This document shows positions 11,040 to 20,758 of a stretch of 64,000 nt of DNA, piece by piece. Position numbers and translations under genes: made by a program. The DNA is from Mesostigma viride (taxonomy: Eukaryota; Streptophyta; Mesostigmatophyceae; Mesostigmatales; Mesostigmataceae). A model generated the notes under the pieces. It was given only the letters and a program-made list of their open reading frames with translations, did no database searches and was not told the origin of the DNA. The stretch is taken from assembly GCA_009746045.1 (NCBI GenBank), contig RPFO01000076.1, positions 2,208,479 through 2,272,478 on the forward strand, given 5' to 3'. Numbering within the stretch: the stretch's first letter is position 1; each line of letters begins with the position of its first letter.

Positions 11040-11620
11040 AGGGACCAAAACTGCACCAGGGAGACGCCATCTATTATGATTTTGCCACAACTCTGTGTTT
11101 TGAGTCAGCAGCATAATAAAGGTGAAAAACTGTTGAGGGGTAGACTTTACATCTAGTTTAGGAAGGTTAGCAAAGAGGGGAAGAGCAGGGGGCTTAGGAG
11201 GATGGGAAGGATCAGATCTACCCATAGGGCCACTGTCTTCCACTGCTACATACGAGGGGTAGAAGGAAGGGAGAGGATAGGTTTTGGGTAAAGGTCTACT
11301 AGACGGGGCCACTGTTTCAGGTTGGTGCCCATAGGAGAAGGGGACAGTATATAGGGTTCACGGAGGGAGGAACAGGCAAAATGATCATTATTTCTGTCAT
11401 CCAGGGGCATGGTGCTAAAATCTGACTATTAACTTCTAACTCTGCTACACGGGAAGGAACCTGGGCAGCCTCGCAGGCCGTGTCAGGGTAGAACCAAGAA
11501 GCAGGAGGGTGAAAGGGAACTGCACTAGGGCGACCAGAAGGGCCTACAGGGGCAGGGTTGCGACCCATGTTATAAGCAGGGATGGAAGGACCAGGATGAG
11601 ATTGAGGCCTAGAAACATTA
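11040..11620 (-). pseudogene. Unidentified Pro-rich coding remnant next to R
   Basis: Two overlapping minus-strand frames (11682-11317 and 11312-11025) read as Pro/Ser-rich protein, for example ASWFYPDTACEAAQVPSRV and PPALPLFANLPKLDVKSTPQ. The second looks like the start of a gag-type helical region (QQFFTFIMLLTQNTELW). The first frame continues into the R repeat. It may be the 5' internal part of an element that uses R as its terminal repeat, with the related remnant at 22824-24420 as another part. Family not recognised. Confidence 0.35.
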
Positions 11621-11622
11621 AG

Positions 11623-12376
11623 ATCACTGAGCTCCCAAGAAGACCAGCATTTGATTGAATACAATAAGTGGAGCCCTGCCACAAATGCAGCAGTTAACAG
11701 TGGCCTTAAGGTTTCTTAATCCGCACGCGGAAGCAAGAAGCCTCCAGGGTGGGAGGGAGGGGAAAGAAACAATTACGGATCATTGCCTGCCTAGCTTGCT
11801 TAAGGCATGGCCCGCCGACACACAAGCTGACATCATCCTAAATTAAGTAACACCAGCATGCGTCACACGCCGGCCTGAACAGTGCTGAAAACGCCACTAC
11901 AAACAACGTGGCCACGCACCCCCAGGCTAGTGCGTTAACCGTACAGGTAGTTGTACAAGGTTCCCAAGTCTGACAAACAATAAACTCGCCCATCGACCCC
12001 CTTGGGCCGGTCCGAATCCACTATACAATAATTAATCACGACTCACTAAAGAAAACAAATCAGCCAAAGATTCGTTAAGCAACCAGCCATCCCTACAGGT
12101 CCCCACCTAACCTCATGCAGCTGGTGCAACCAAACACGAATCTTTGCAAGCAAGTCGTATAACACCTACAATTAATTTTCTCGGACCACTAATTAATAGC
12201 CACCGACCCTTATAAACAACCGGGTCATCCAAGGAAAATTCGGGCGAACAGGAAACCCTTTGTACAGATCAAATCAGTCAGCCCATGTCGCAGACAGCCT
12301 TCCACATCCAGGCCAAGGCATAGCGGCCCTATCTTTCCCGCATGCGTTAATTAAACTATATTCAGAGAAAACCGAT
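11623..12376 (+). repeat. R repeat, copy 1 (complete ~755-bp unit)
   Basis: The unit runs from AGATCACTGAGCTCCCAAGA to the terminus CAGAGAAAACCGAT. It contains a TAAGGCATGGCCCGCCGACA block, an AATAAACTCGCCCATCGACC stretch, and a TTAATTAAACTATATTCAG stretch just before its end. Copy 2 begins immediately after (12377), so two units are head to tail. No coding capacity is recognised within it. It could be an LTR of an unknown element, because coding remnants abut its ends at 11620 and 22824. Confidence 0.75.
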
Positions 12377-12557
12377 AAAGATCACTGAAGTCCCAAGAAA
12401 ACCAGGATTTGATTGAATACAATAAGTGGAGCCCTGCCACAAATGCAGCAGTTAACAGTGGCCTTAAGGTTTCTTAATCCGCACGCGGAAGCAAGAAGCC
12501 TCCAGGGTGGGAGGGAGGGGAAAGAAACAATTACGGATCATTGCCTGCCTAGCTTGC
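12377..12557 (+). repeat. R repeat, copy 2, left part (continues at 20759)
   Basis: Left ~180 bp of a second R unit. It is interrupted at a TTAA site by the piggyBac-like element and resumes at 20759 with GGCATGGCCCGCCGACACAC. Joining the two parts at a single TTAA restores the sequence seen uninterrupted at 11805 and 22250. Confidence 0.9.
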
Positions 12558-12841
12558 TTAACCCCTAAACCGTCCTCGTGCCGATTTTCGACTGCGAGTT
12601 TTTCTCATGCCTCACATTCGGCATGAGTTTGTGCGCCCTGTAGGGATTTGGCGGGAAGGTTTTGGCGGGAACCAACTAGACCACCGAAAAGATCTAGATT
12701 CACTCTATCCGTAGGACACTTGTCTGACCGTATTTGACCACCGTATCAGGGTGGAAACCCTGGTCAAAGTCAACAGGGTACCCTGGTGCATGCAGGTTTT
12801 GGCGGTAAAAAAAATTGACAAAAACGTACGAAAACGAAGGA

Positions 12842-13037
12842 TCCATTTCTGGCCTTGCCTTGCTTTGCATGCATCACCACAAAACATCAAATTTATTACA
12901 ATATGTGTGCTAGCTCTATACGGTGGAATAACACAGACATGTCTACCAGATGGCAACACGGCCATCTGTATGCTAGGGTGAGCACACTATGTGAATGTGC
13001 AGGGCCAGCCCACAGCAGCTGTGCCCCTGCTCTACCC
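12842..13037 (-). repeat. Split direct repeat B, outer copy
   Basis: This 196-bp block beginning TCCATTTCTGGCCTTGCC on the plus strand is repeated at 13271-13466 with no difference I could see. It forms the outer 3' end of the PAT element. Confidence 0.9.
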
Positions 13038-13061
13038 CTTTTGCCAGGGTGGGCGGGTGGG

Positions 13062-13271
13062 AGGCAAAAGAAAACAACCTGCTTCCCTAGAATGGAAGCC
13101 CACCCTTTATAGCAACCACCTCTCCAGCCAACCCCTACCTGGGTGGCTGGGGTACGGGTGCCAGCACAAAAAATATTTTTTCTAAAATTATTTTTTCTTT
13201 TGGTGCTATACGGCGTTGCATTCTCCGCTCAGCAGGTTAGTCATAGATAAAATGAGCATAGCTCACCAAAT
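13062..13271 (-). repeat. Split direct repeat A, 3' copy
   Basis: This 210-bp block starting AGGCAAAAGAAAACAACCTG and ending GCTCACCAAAT on the plus strand is repeated at 17960-18170 with a one-base length difference in a T run. It contains an AAAAATATTTTTTCTAAAATT low-complexity stretch. It is immediately followed by the inner B copy. Confidence 0.9.
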
Positions 13272-13466
13272 CCATTTCTGGCCTTGCCTTGCTTTGCATG
13301 CATCACCACAAAACATCAAATTTATTACAATATGTGTGCTAGCTCTATACGGTGGAATAACACAGACATGTCTACCAGATGGCAACACGGCCATCTGTAT
13401 GCTAGGGTGAGCACACTATGTGAATGTGCAGGGCCAGCCCACAGCAGCTGTGCCCCTGCTCTACCC
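13271..13466 (-). repeat. Split direct repeat B, inner copy
   Basis: Inner copy of the 196-bp B repeat, between the recombinase ORF and the 3' A copy. The ~190 bp between it and the ORF stop (13467-13661) is 3' leader without a recognisable feature. Confidence 0.9.
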
Positions 13467-13661
13467 ACATCTCCTTACATGGCTAACAGCCGAAAATACG
13501 TAGGACATGCAAAAAAGAAAACTTAAACTACCTAGCTATGGGGGTACTTTGTCCCAACCCAGGTTCACCCTCGGGTTAGTTAAACCATTTCCCCCCTGAC
13601 CTCCCACACAAGGGTGAGGTCAGTTGATAGCTAAAAGACGAGAGGTAAAAACAGGAGGACG

Positions 13662-16592
13662 TCAAAACTCGACGCCACCGAAGTGGCGCCGGAAAGCCGC
13701 TGGGTCAAAACCCAGGGCCTGAGCCCAGAGGGCGGGTGGGATGTCGCGCCCCAGGAGGCTGCGGTGGAGGCCAATGTAGCGCGTGACCGAGAGGGCCGAA
13801 GCCCACCGGCCGCGCAGCTGGATGGCCTCCGGCGACTCGCCAGCGATGGCGTCGTGCGTCGCCCCCCCATGCCGGAGGCTGTGAAAAGAAAACATCCCTG
13901 GGATGCTCATGCGGGCCTGCACAGCCTCCCACTGCTGCCTAGCCTGGCTGTACGTTAAGCCTCGAAAGAGGAGTGCATCCGGGGGCTGGCCAGCCGTCAG
14001 ACGTCGCAGGAGCCACAAAGAAAGTGGATCCCGGACGAGGACGTGCTGGGCCGCCCCCTGCGCAGTTTTGGGGTTGCGCAGCACAAGGGCACCGACCATG
14101 GGCCCTGGCTCGAGAAGGGGGTGGCCGGGATGAGCCACATCCCGAACCCGCAGCCCTAGCGCCTCGCTAATGCGTAAATACTGCTGGAAAGCAATAATAA
14201 TCAACGCACTCAAATGCACCTGTCGACGTGAAACTAGCAACAGGGCAGTGAAATAGCAAAGGCGCCAGGGCATAGGCGGAGGGCTGACAGCCGGAACAAG
14301 CCGCTGCCAACCTGCTAGCAGGCGGTCCGCCAGTACCCAATTCCGAACAATGTCGGGGTAGTACAGGTGCAGACAGGCCTTGGCATGCTGGCATAAGGTA
14401 CGCCCCCGCCCGCCTCTGGCATGGTAGACAGCAGAAATCCACTCACAGAAAATGGCTTCGGCGTCAGCTGGGTCGACAGGGCCAGGTGGCGCCCACGCCA
14501 CGTAGACAGCCGCCGCACGTCGGTACGCTGGCAAGGTAGACACAGGGTTGACTGTGCCCTCCAAAAGTGCCAAGTCCCGAGGGCGTCGCGCCCCCTCAGG
14601 CCCAGGGTTGGGATGCACGTCACCACACCGGGTCAAGTCAGGAACCCAAGCGCCACGCCGACTGGCCTTGTCAGCTGGGTTGTGGTCGGTAGCCACCCAG
14701 ACCCAGTGGCTCTGCATGTCGCCAGCCAGTGACAGAGCGCAGTAGCGTCGAACCAGCTGGTTGAGACGGTAGGAAGACGACCGCCCTCTGACAAACGCCC
14801 CCACCACAGCACTGGAGTCTACGAGCCGGACGACTCGCTTACCTCGACACGCCTTGGTCCGGCACGACCACTCGACCCCCTGTGTCGCAGCAATCGCCTC
14901 CTTGACGTTGATGTGGTTAGGCTGCCCCCGCCACCGGTAGGACAGTGCCGTACGCCAGTGGCCACTATCCAGCAGGCTGTAGTCCCCCTCCTCCATGCGC
15001 TCCAGGTCCCAGTCCTCCCCAGACGTTAAAGCTGTCGTCCGCCACCCCCGCGCTTCGCGCCGGGTCGCCAGCCGGGCACAATCGGCCCCAGGCAGGTCCC
15101 TGTAGACCACCCCACCGCCGGAGCCGCTCGCATCACTTGCGACGACCCGGTCAGAAAGGGGCCGGGCCCTGGCCGCCCTCAAAAAGGGGGCCAGGTCGAT
15201 CGCCGCCTGAAGCTCCTGGCGGGCCCCCGCAGGGAGGCGCCAGCGGCGCCCAGGCAGGGAGGCATTCATGGCTGCTAGCAGCCGGTACGTCTCAGACCAC
15301 ACCGAAAGCATGGGGCGGCACAGCAGATGCATCCACACCCACTTCCCAAGCACAGAACTAAGTTCGCGGTAGTATGTAAACCCGCGATCTAAGATTCTAT
15401 GAGTAGCGGCGATAACTGCCACCACACGCTCAGGAACAGGCACCACGTCACCATCCCTTTGGTGAATGACCCCCACCGCCTGCACACCAGTCTGCTCTGC
15501 TGTCGCCCGTACCACCTTGTCAGACTTCTGCACCAGCCCAACAGCGGCGTAGGCAGCCTGAACACGATCTAGCTGCTGATTCACCCCATCCACCGACGCA
15601 CAGTGGGTGAAATGGAGGTCATCGATCGTCACAGCATGCATACCTTCCAGATCCTGCCGAGATTCGAAGCACGGCGAGGGCGCCAAGGGCGCAGCAGGGT
15701 CCTCCTCCAGCCTCAGCCGGACGGTCTCCCCCGCCTCGTTGGCCTCCGCCACCAGGATCAGCGCGGACATGTTGATGCTCAGCCCACGACTAGCCTCCAA
15801 CGGCGGCTTGGGGCCACAGCGGTACAACACAGACTGATGCACACACTGGGCCACCGCGACGGCCAGCTTGTTGCCCATTGGCCAGCACAACATCCACGGC
15901 CACACCTTCCGACGAGCCCCACTCAGGCCCACCAGATCCGACCACACCGGCATCCACGCACAGTACCGCCGCATCCAAACTGGCAGGCGGAGTCTGTTGT
16001 AGTACGAATCCAAATCTGATACGCCCCCAAAAACATCCTCCCCAGCGCGCGTGGGCAAATCGCAAATCACGCCAAGGTGTGGTAAAAAAGCGGGCATAGG
16101 ATCAGGTAGTGGCATGTTGCCACGCCGGTTGTCCACAATCAGCCGTATACGGCCGTCGGGCTTTCCGACCCCAAAAGTACCGTTCACCATAGGCGGCTCC
16201 TCCTCAAAAAATCCACCCAAAATCCCCCTCTCCACACACACCGTGCAAACCCGCGCGAACTCCTCCATGCTACACCCCCGCGAGATCCGCATCGACTTCT
16301 GCAAGATCCGCTCTGCTGGGCTCAGCGTCCGTACCATCCTACTCTCATCATTCAAAATTGCTCCCCAAGAGGGGGGTAGTAAGTTCAGCACATCCACTTG
16401 GCCACCTTCCCCCGGACCAGGCAAAGCCAAGCGTGCGGCCACTAACGGTTCGTAAGGGGCTCCTTCAGCATATTCACCCCCATCCACTACAGATCCTGCC
16501 ATTGCCGCTACGGAACCACCGTTCCGGCGGACAAAGGACCTGCAAGCATCATCGATCCCATCTAGGGCCGCCTGCTGCAGAGGCCCGGGCAC
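13662..16592 (-). CDS. RT-RNase H-tyrosine recombinase polyprotein with 2A-like motif
   Basis: A 976-codon frame. RT is at ~130-440: GKPDGRIRLIVDNRRGN, VSDLDSYYNRLRLP (D193/D195), PMGNKLAVAVAQ and TIDD (322-325, in place of YxDD). RNase H is at ~480-645 with candidate acidic residues D487 (ASDASG), E565 (INVKEAIA), D592 (LVDSSAVV) and D641 (NPADKAS). A GDVHPNPGP motif is at 657-665, right after RNase H. The tyrosine recombinase is at ~680-960 with R807 (QYLRISEALGLR), H904 and R907 (FHSLRHGGAT), W929 (GRWAS) and nucleophile candidate Y938 (TRYIGLHR). All catalytic positions of a tyrosine recombinase are filled. The methyltransferase-like domain of classical DIRS1 is not seen. In DIRS/PAT elements recombinase and RT are usually in separate or overlapping frames, so the fusion is unusual. 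The product should copy the RNA and integrate the circular DNA. Confidence 0.92.
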   Translation of the reverse strand: MPGPLQQAALDGIDDACRSFVRRNGGSVAAMAGSVVDGGEYAEGAPYEPLVAARLALPGPGEGGQVDVLNLLPPSWGAILNDESRMVRTLSPAERILQKSMRISRGCSMEEFARVCTVCVERGILGGFFEEEPPMVNGTFGVGKPDGRIRLIVDNRRGNMPLPDPMPAFLPHLGVICDLPTRAGEDVFGGVSDLDSYYNRLRLPVWMRRYCAWMPVWSDLVGLSGARRKVWPWMLCWPMGNKLAVAVAQCVHQSVLYRCGPKPPLEASRGLSINMSALILVAEANEAGETVRLRLEEDPAAPLAPSPCFESRQDLEGMHAVTIDDLHFTHCASVDGVNQQLDRVQAAYAAVGLVQKSDKVVRATAEQTGVQAVGVIHQRDGDVVPVPERVVAVIAATHRILDRGFTYYRELSSVLGKWVWMHLLCRPMLSVWSETYRLLAAMNASLPGRRWRLPAGARQELQAAIDLAPFLRAARARPLSDRVVASDASGSGGGVVYRDLPGADCARLATRREARGWRTTALTSGEDWDLERMEEGDYSLLDSGHWRTALSYRWRGQPNHINVKEAIAATQGVEWSCRTKACRGKRVVRLVDSSAVVGAFVRGRSSSYRLNQLVRRYCALSLAGDMQSHWVWVATDHNPADKASRRGAWVPDLTRCGDVHPNPGPEGARRPRDLALLEGTVNPVSTLPAYRRAAAVYVAWAPPGPVDPADAEAIFCEWISAVYHARGGRGRTLCQHAKACLHLYYPDIVRNWVLADRLLAGWQRLVPAVSPPPMPWRLCYFTALLLVSRRQVHLSALIIIAFQQYLRISEALGLRVRDVAHPGHPLLEPGPMVGALVLRNPKTAQGAAQHVLVRDPLSLWLLRRLTAGQPPDALLFRGLTYSQARQQWEAVQARMSIPGMFSFHSLRHGGATHDAIAGESPEAIQLRGRWASALSVTRYIGLHRSLLGRDIPPALWAQALGFDPAAFRRHFGGVEF

Positions 16593-16868
16593 ACGGGCTG
16601 AATCTACAGCAGGCGGGTCTCGCCCCCCCCCCCCATCCAGTTTAACGCCCTAACCGTCTGACAGGCTAGTGTGCGAGCATTAAAAGCCCGACTCATCCTA
16701 TCGCGCCTACGGCCTGAGCGTACCTGCTGCCACCAGTCACGAGGTGGCAGGGGTGCTGGAAGAGGTAGTGGAAGAAGGCACCGCTCCCTCACTTGTTGTT
16801 GTTGGACGGGCCGCCCTGCCCCTTCTTGCCGGGACCCTGCTCCAGCTTGTGCTGCAGCTTCCCCATGC

Positions 16869-17891
16869 TCATCGCCGCCCGCACCGCCGGAGACGCCAGC
16901 ATTGCTCCACCCTCCTGGAATGGCAGCATTGCCGACGGCGTCCCCTTCCACCCGTCGACCCCACATCCACCAGCTGGCATGCCGTGATCAGCTTTGCCAG
17001 GTACTCGGCTGCTGCCAGCTCCAGAATTACTTCGGAGCGTGGCGTGGCCCAGTAGCCAAATTCTGTCACCATCGTGTCCAGAATTCCTGCCATCTGCAGG
17101 AGCAGCATCCGCCTCTCCCCGCTGGCTGAGCTGCCGTGCATCGTCAGCATTAACGATGCACGGATGGACTTCCCCCCCACGCTCTCCGCGTAGTCCAGCA
17201 TTCCCGGCAGCACCGCCTCCAGCATGTTGCTCACCAGCACCGGCACTGCATGCCCACTCAGCGCCACCCCCTTCGTGCGCGCCAGCCTGCCAGCAGTCGT
17301 CGCTGCGGCTGGGCTTGCAGCTGCTGGAGTCTTTGCCTGGTCCAGCAGCTTCGACATAGCCGATATTAGGTCGCCAATATCTCCGCCAGTGCGGGCGTTG
17401 CCCGGCCGGGATGGAAGCCCTCCAGCTGGCGTTGCATAGCCCGTCTCGGTCCCCAGCAGCCGACCTAGGTTTCGGTCCAGGTCCGCCACAGCCTGGTCGA
17501 TCGCCCCAGGAGCGCCATCGTCCTCCCCAGCGCCCGCTCCACCATGCCCCGCCCCTCCGCTTCCACCTGCCGAAGGGGGAACACCCCCCGTTCCCACCGC
17601 ACCTGCTGACACTGGTGGGTCCGGCTCTGCAATAGCCTCCCCCAGTTGCGCTGCTAGCACATCGGCCAGGGCCTCCTCCCCATCCCAGTCGCTGACAAAC
17701 CCCCGTTCCTCCAGGACGTCCATGACGTTCTTGGCACGCCCCGGAGTGAGCTTCTGGATCCGCTCTAGCCAGTTCCCCTCCCCTAGGATCTTCTGAACCG
17801 CAGTGGCGGCCTCCTTTGGGGTGCATCCCTCCTTGGCTGCTTGCTTGAGTTTCGCTAGGAAATTCCGGTCTGGGGCTGTCACTGTGGACAT
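16869..17891 (-). CDS. Gag-like ORF1 of the PAT element
   Basis: A 340-codon frame upstream of, and co-directional with, the RT-recombinase ORF (gap 276 bp), starting 68 bp inside the 5' A repeat. Residues 1-100 are helical and acidic/basic mixed (NFLAKLKQAAKEG, LTPGRAKNVMDVLEERGF). Residues 100-150 are a Gly/Ala/Asp-rich linker. Residues ~170-310 form a helical core (DIGDLISAMSKLLDQA, VPVLVSNMLEAVLPGMLDYAESVG, MLLLQMAGILDTMV). No zinc knuckle is visible. Position and composition indicate the nucleocapsid/gag protein of a tyrosine-recombinase retroelement, by inference. The last ~35 residues are Arg/Cys-rich and could be out-of-frame tail. Confidence 0.7.
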   Translation of the reverse strand: MSTVTAPDRNFLAKLKQAAKEGCTPKEAATAVQKILGEGNWLERIQKLTPGRAKNVMDVLEERGFVSDWDGEEALADVLAAQLGEAIAEPDPPVSAGAVGTGGVPPSAGGSGGAGHGGAGAGEDDGAPGAIDQAVADLDRNLGRLLGTETGYATPAGGLPSRPGNARTGGDIGDLISAMSKLLDQAKTPAAASPAAATTAGRLARTKGVALSGHAVPVLVSNMLEAVLPGMLDYAESVGGKSIRASLMLTMHGSSASGERRMLLLQMAGILDTMVTEFGYWATPRSEVILELAAAEYLAKLITACQLVDVGSTGGRGRRRQCCHSRRVEQCWRLRRCGRR

Positions 17892-17959
17892 GGTAGGTTA
17901 TACTGCTTGATGTGTTATCTTGCGTTTTGTTTTTTGTGTTGTGGTCACGTGAGGTTCTC

Positions 17960-18170
17960 AGGCAAAAGAAAACAACCTGCTTCCCTAGAATGGAAGCCCA
18001 CCCTTTATAGCAACCACCTCTCCAGCCAACCCCTACCTGGGTGGCTGGGGTACGGGTGCCAGCACAAAAAATATTTTTTCTAAAATTATTTTTTCTTTTT
18101 GGTGCTATACGGCGTTGCATTCTCCGCTCAGCAGGTTAGTCATAGATAAAATGAGCATAGCTCACCAAAT
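17960..18170 (-). repeat. Split direct repeat A, 5' copy
   Basis: 5' terminal A repeat of the PAT element, 211 bp, near-identical to 13062-13271. Its outer edge (18170) joins piggyBac sequence GCGAAAAAAGG without a target duplication, as expected for recombinase-mediated insertion. It should carry the element promoter, but no motif stands out. Confidence 0.9.
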
Positions 18171-18200
18171 GCGAAAAAAGGGGGGAGCGCGGACGTAGAC

Positions 18201-19346
18201 ATGGCGGACGAAATGCAGGCAGATATACGGACTTTCAACTTGGTAAAGAAGGGCATTTTCATGGCAGTGCCAGTGGAAAAATTCGGACTAGACTGGGCGA
18301 TAGAGCAGTATGGGGAAAAACACAGCGAGGTACGTTTGCCGGGCAAGGTAGTGACATTGAACAGGTCCGGAGATGGTGCACGGTGCTATTTCCCGGACGA
18401 CAAGCTCACGTACCCATTCACCCGTGAGCAGATTTTCATATATTCGTGCAGCTCAGATGAGTACGAAGCTCTAGTGAAAGAATGCGCTGCCAGGAAGGTC
18501 CCAACGGCAGGTAGCAGTGACGATGATAGCGAGCAGGGCCAGGATAGCGATTCTGACGCCGGCGAGGACGACGACGACAAATCCGAGGATATCGAGCTGC
18601 CCACACCGGTCAAGCGACGCGAGCCGGGGAAGCGCGCTGTCGGCAACCCGAAGAAGAACCCAGCCATCAGCCACGTCCCGAAAAGGCGCCGTCAGACCAA
18701 GGCGGCGGCCAGCGAGAGCGTTGTCTCGGACGCTTCCGATGACGACTTTGTTTACCAGAAGGGTGCGGAGGGTCCGGTGCCGAGCGGTGAGGCTGAGCTC
18801 GATGATTCGTTTTTTCCTAACGACACTCCTGCCACTGAGGAGCCAGCCGAGACTGTCTGGAAATCTGGTTTCGGCAAGCCAGGTGTGTTTCCTTTTCCCG
18901 ATACTCCGGTGCTGTCGCCGATGACGGGTACCGCCTGCTATCAAAACCTTTCCCCTGCCCAGCTCAAGTTTGGGCCCCTGGGGCTGTTCTCCCTTTTCTG
19001 GTCCCAACGTGATGTCGTGGCCAAGATTGTCAAGGAGACCAACGACTATGCTGAGCTCAAGGGGCGGGCAAGCCAGGTGAGCGTGAGTGGCACCCCTTAA
19101 CAATGCATGAGATGGGCAAATTTCTGGGTGGAGCAGGTGCTGTGCCAACTGTGCTGCGCGCAAGGCAGGAAGCACAAGACCTCGGTCATGTGCGAGCACT
19201 GTGACATGGCGTTCTGCAGCAACAGCGAGCGGAACTGCTTCGGCCTCTTCCACTCCGGGCAGGTGGAGGGGCTGGACTTCAACGTGACGAAGCAGCGGGT
19301 ATGGCAGCGCCTCTTCCAGCGTGGCGAATGCGCCAAGAATTTCAAG
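18201..19346 (+). pseudogene. piggyBac transposase relic lacking the catalytic core
   Basis: The frame 18201-19100 gives an N-terminal region with a strongly acidic tract (~DDDSEQGQDSDSDAGEDDDD, 116-136), a basic KRR stretch, then LGLFSLFWSQRDVVAKIVKETNDYAELKG, which matches the start of the piggyBac transposase domain. A TAA follows. In the same frame a Cys-rich segment continues at 19104-19270 (CQLCCAQGRKHKTSV, CEHCDMAFC, CFGLFH), matching the C-terminal zinc-binding domain of piggyBac transposases. The ~300-400 residues that normally hold the catalytic Asp triad are absent. It may still bind DNA or chromatin but cannot transpose. The GC-rich 3' tail has no further domain. Confidence 0.8.
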
Positions 19347-19949
19347 GGCGCCACTACCACGAGGGGGCAGCAGCCACCACCCGGAAGCTCAAGGGGGTGG
19401 CGCGGCGCCGCCATCTCAGGGCGGAGCATGTCCGCCTGGGATATAGTCCTACGGAGGCTGACTAAGAATGCTAGCATTTGTTGCCTACGTGGCATGGCAT
19501 TTGGCCTTTCCTGCCCGCGCTCATGCGCGCCGTGTATCACCATGGGCCGGCATGGTTTGAAGTGTGTGTTATTGTTTCATGGACCCACCTGTGCATGTGT
19601 TATTTGGTTTCATGTTGTTAGCCTGCATGGGTTATTGTTTCATGGTCATGTCTTATTAGCTTTCATGTTTATGCATAACTTGTGCAGTTTGAAAATCTGC
19701 TCCGTGATGGTCACAGTGCCACCTATTTCTAGTTGGCAATTTTCAGTGTTACTGCATGCATGGTCCCTTGGTCACTAATTTATCTAGGAGTGCTGGGATG
19801 TTTTGACTTTGTGTGCAAGGTCCATCATGCATGTAAAAATAAGTACCACAGTATCAGCGGGTCTGCAAGCATTTACGATTATTGTGGCATATATTTGTGC
19901 CACATAGGCTGGAATAAACTTAACATAATCATGCATGTTTCACGCTTAC

Positions 19950-20430
19950 CTATCATTTCCATGTTCAAAACTGCACTAGGATGTTTATTCTAGCCCCCCC
20001 AAAACTGGTGACTCAAAATAGTCACCAGCTATTTTTAGCATTATCTTGTGGGTCCCTGGGTGAAACAAGACATGTAAGTGTTTGGATGTAGTGCTTGGGT
20101 ACAGTTGCAGTCCCCCCTGAAATACTAGGGTGAAATCCAAGGTATACGTGCTCCATCATGCATGATAAGGTTGTGAACCCCGTACTCGCGGCCCGCGCGT
20201 AGTCGTCTCCAATCATATCCGGCAGGGACCTGCAGTGGTTATGGCAGGTATTGGTGGCACACAGGTTGGAATAAGTGTTAGCATGCATGTTTGCCCATAC
20301 TCCATGCTTACCTATCGTTTCCATGTTCAAAACTGCACTAGGATGCCTGTTTTAGCCCCCCAAAACTCGCGACTCAAAATAGTCACCAGTTATTTTTAGC
20401 ACCAGCTGATGGGTCCCTGGGGGAGTTACA
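19950..20430. repeat. Duplicated subterminal block of the piggyBac element
   Basis: A ~110-bp block (TTTCCATGTTCAAAACTGCA ... TTTTAGC ... GGGTCCCTGG) occurs at ~19959-20070 and ~20318-20430. Each carries a short hairpin around GACTCAAAATAGTCAC. A larger hairpin, CTCGTGACT-CATTTT-AGTCACGAG, lies at ~20712-20735 next to the right terminus. Subterminal palindromes and repeats are common transposase-binding sites; the role here is inferred. Confidence 0.6.
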
Positions 20431-20758
20431 ATTTTTAGTGTTTGTATCCCATCCTAACTAAAAAATCTATCTACAAAACCAACCCCAGGGTCAACTCATT
20501 GAGGAAAGGGGTCTATCATCCATTATAAGGGTGTCACCGCGCACACTCACCGTACCCCCCTGAGGGGGGGGCTATTTATAGAGCAGGGGGGGCTAGCGCT
20601 GGGACCACCCACTATACCCCCAGGTGGGCCCTAATATGGTTATGCTTGGTTCCTAGTATGGTCTAGAAAAAATAATTAGGCTGAATGGGGGCACCTGTGG
20701 CATACTGTGCAACTCGTGACTCATTTTAGTCACGAGTCAAAGACGGTTGAGGGGTTAA

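Larger units (their letters stand above)
12842..18170 (-). mobile_element. PAT/Ngaro-type tyrosine-recombinase (DIRS-order) retrotransposon, complete
   Basis: Read on the minus strand, the order is A (18170-17960), gag-like ORF, RT-RNase H-recombinase ORF, B (13466-13271), A (13271-13062), B (13037-12842). This A-ORFs-B-A-B arrangement is the split direct repeat layout of PAT and Ngaro elements, which integrate through a circular intermediate by a tyrosine recombinase and make no target duplication. A copies are 210-211 bp and B copies 196 bp; both pairs look nearly identical, implying recent insertion. Both large frames are open. Confidence 0.9.
12558..20758 (+). mobile_element. piggyBac-like TTAA element (non-autonomous, hosts a nested PAT element)
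   Basis: The element is flanked by TTAA duplications (12558-12561 and 20755-20758). The inverted termini are CCCCTAAACCGTC on the left and, as reverse complement on the right, CCCCTCAACCGTC. TTAA specificity and CCC-starting termini are typical of the piggyBac superfamily. Inside, 18201-19346 encodes the N-terminus and the C-terminal Cys-rich domain of a piggyBac transposase with the catalytic core missing. The PAT element at 12842-18170 interrupts the leader ~30 bp before the transposase ATG. Without it the element would be ~2.9 kb. Confidence 0.85.

Noticed and set aside
16789..18120. 443-codon minus-strand frame overlapping the gag-like ORF
   Set aside because: It begins inside the A repeat, is Gly/Arg/Cys-biased and overlaps the better composed 340-codon ORF in another frame, so it is a GC-rich shadow.
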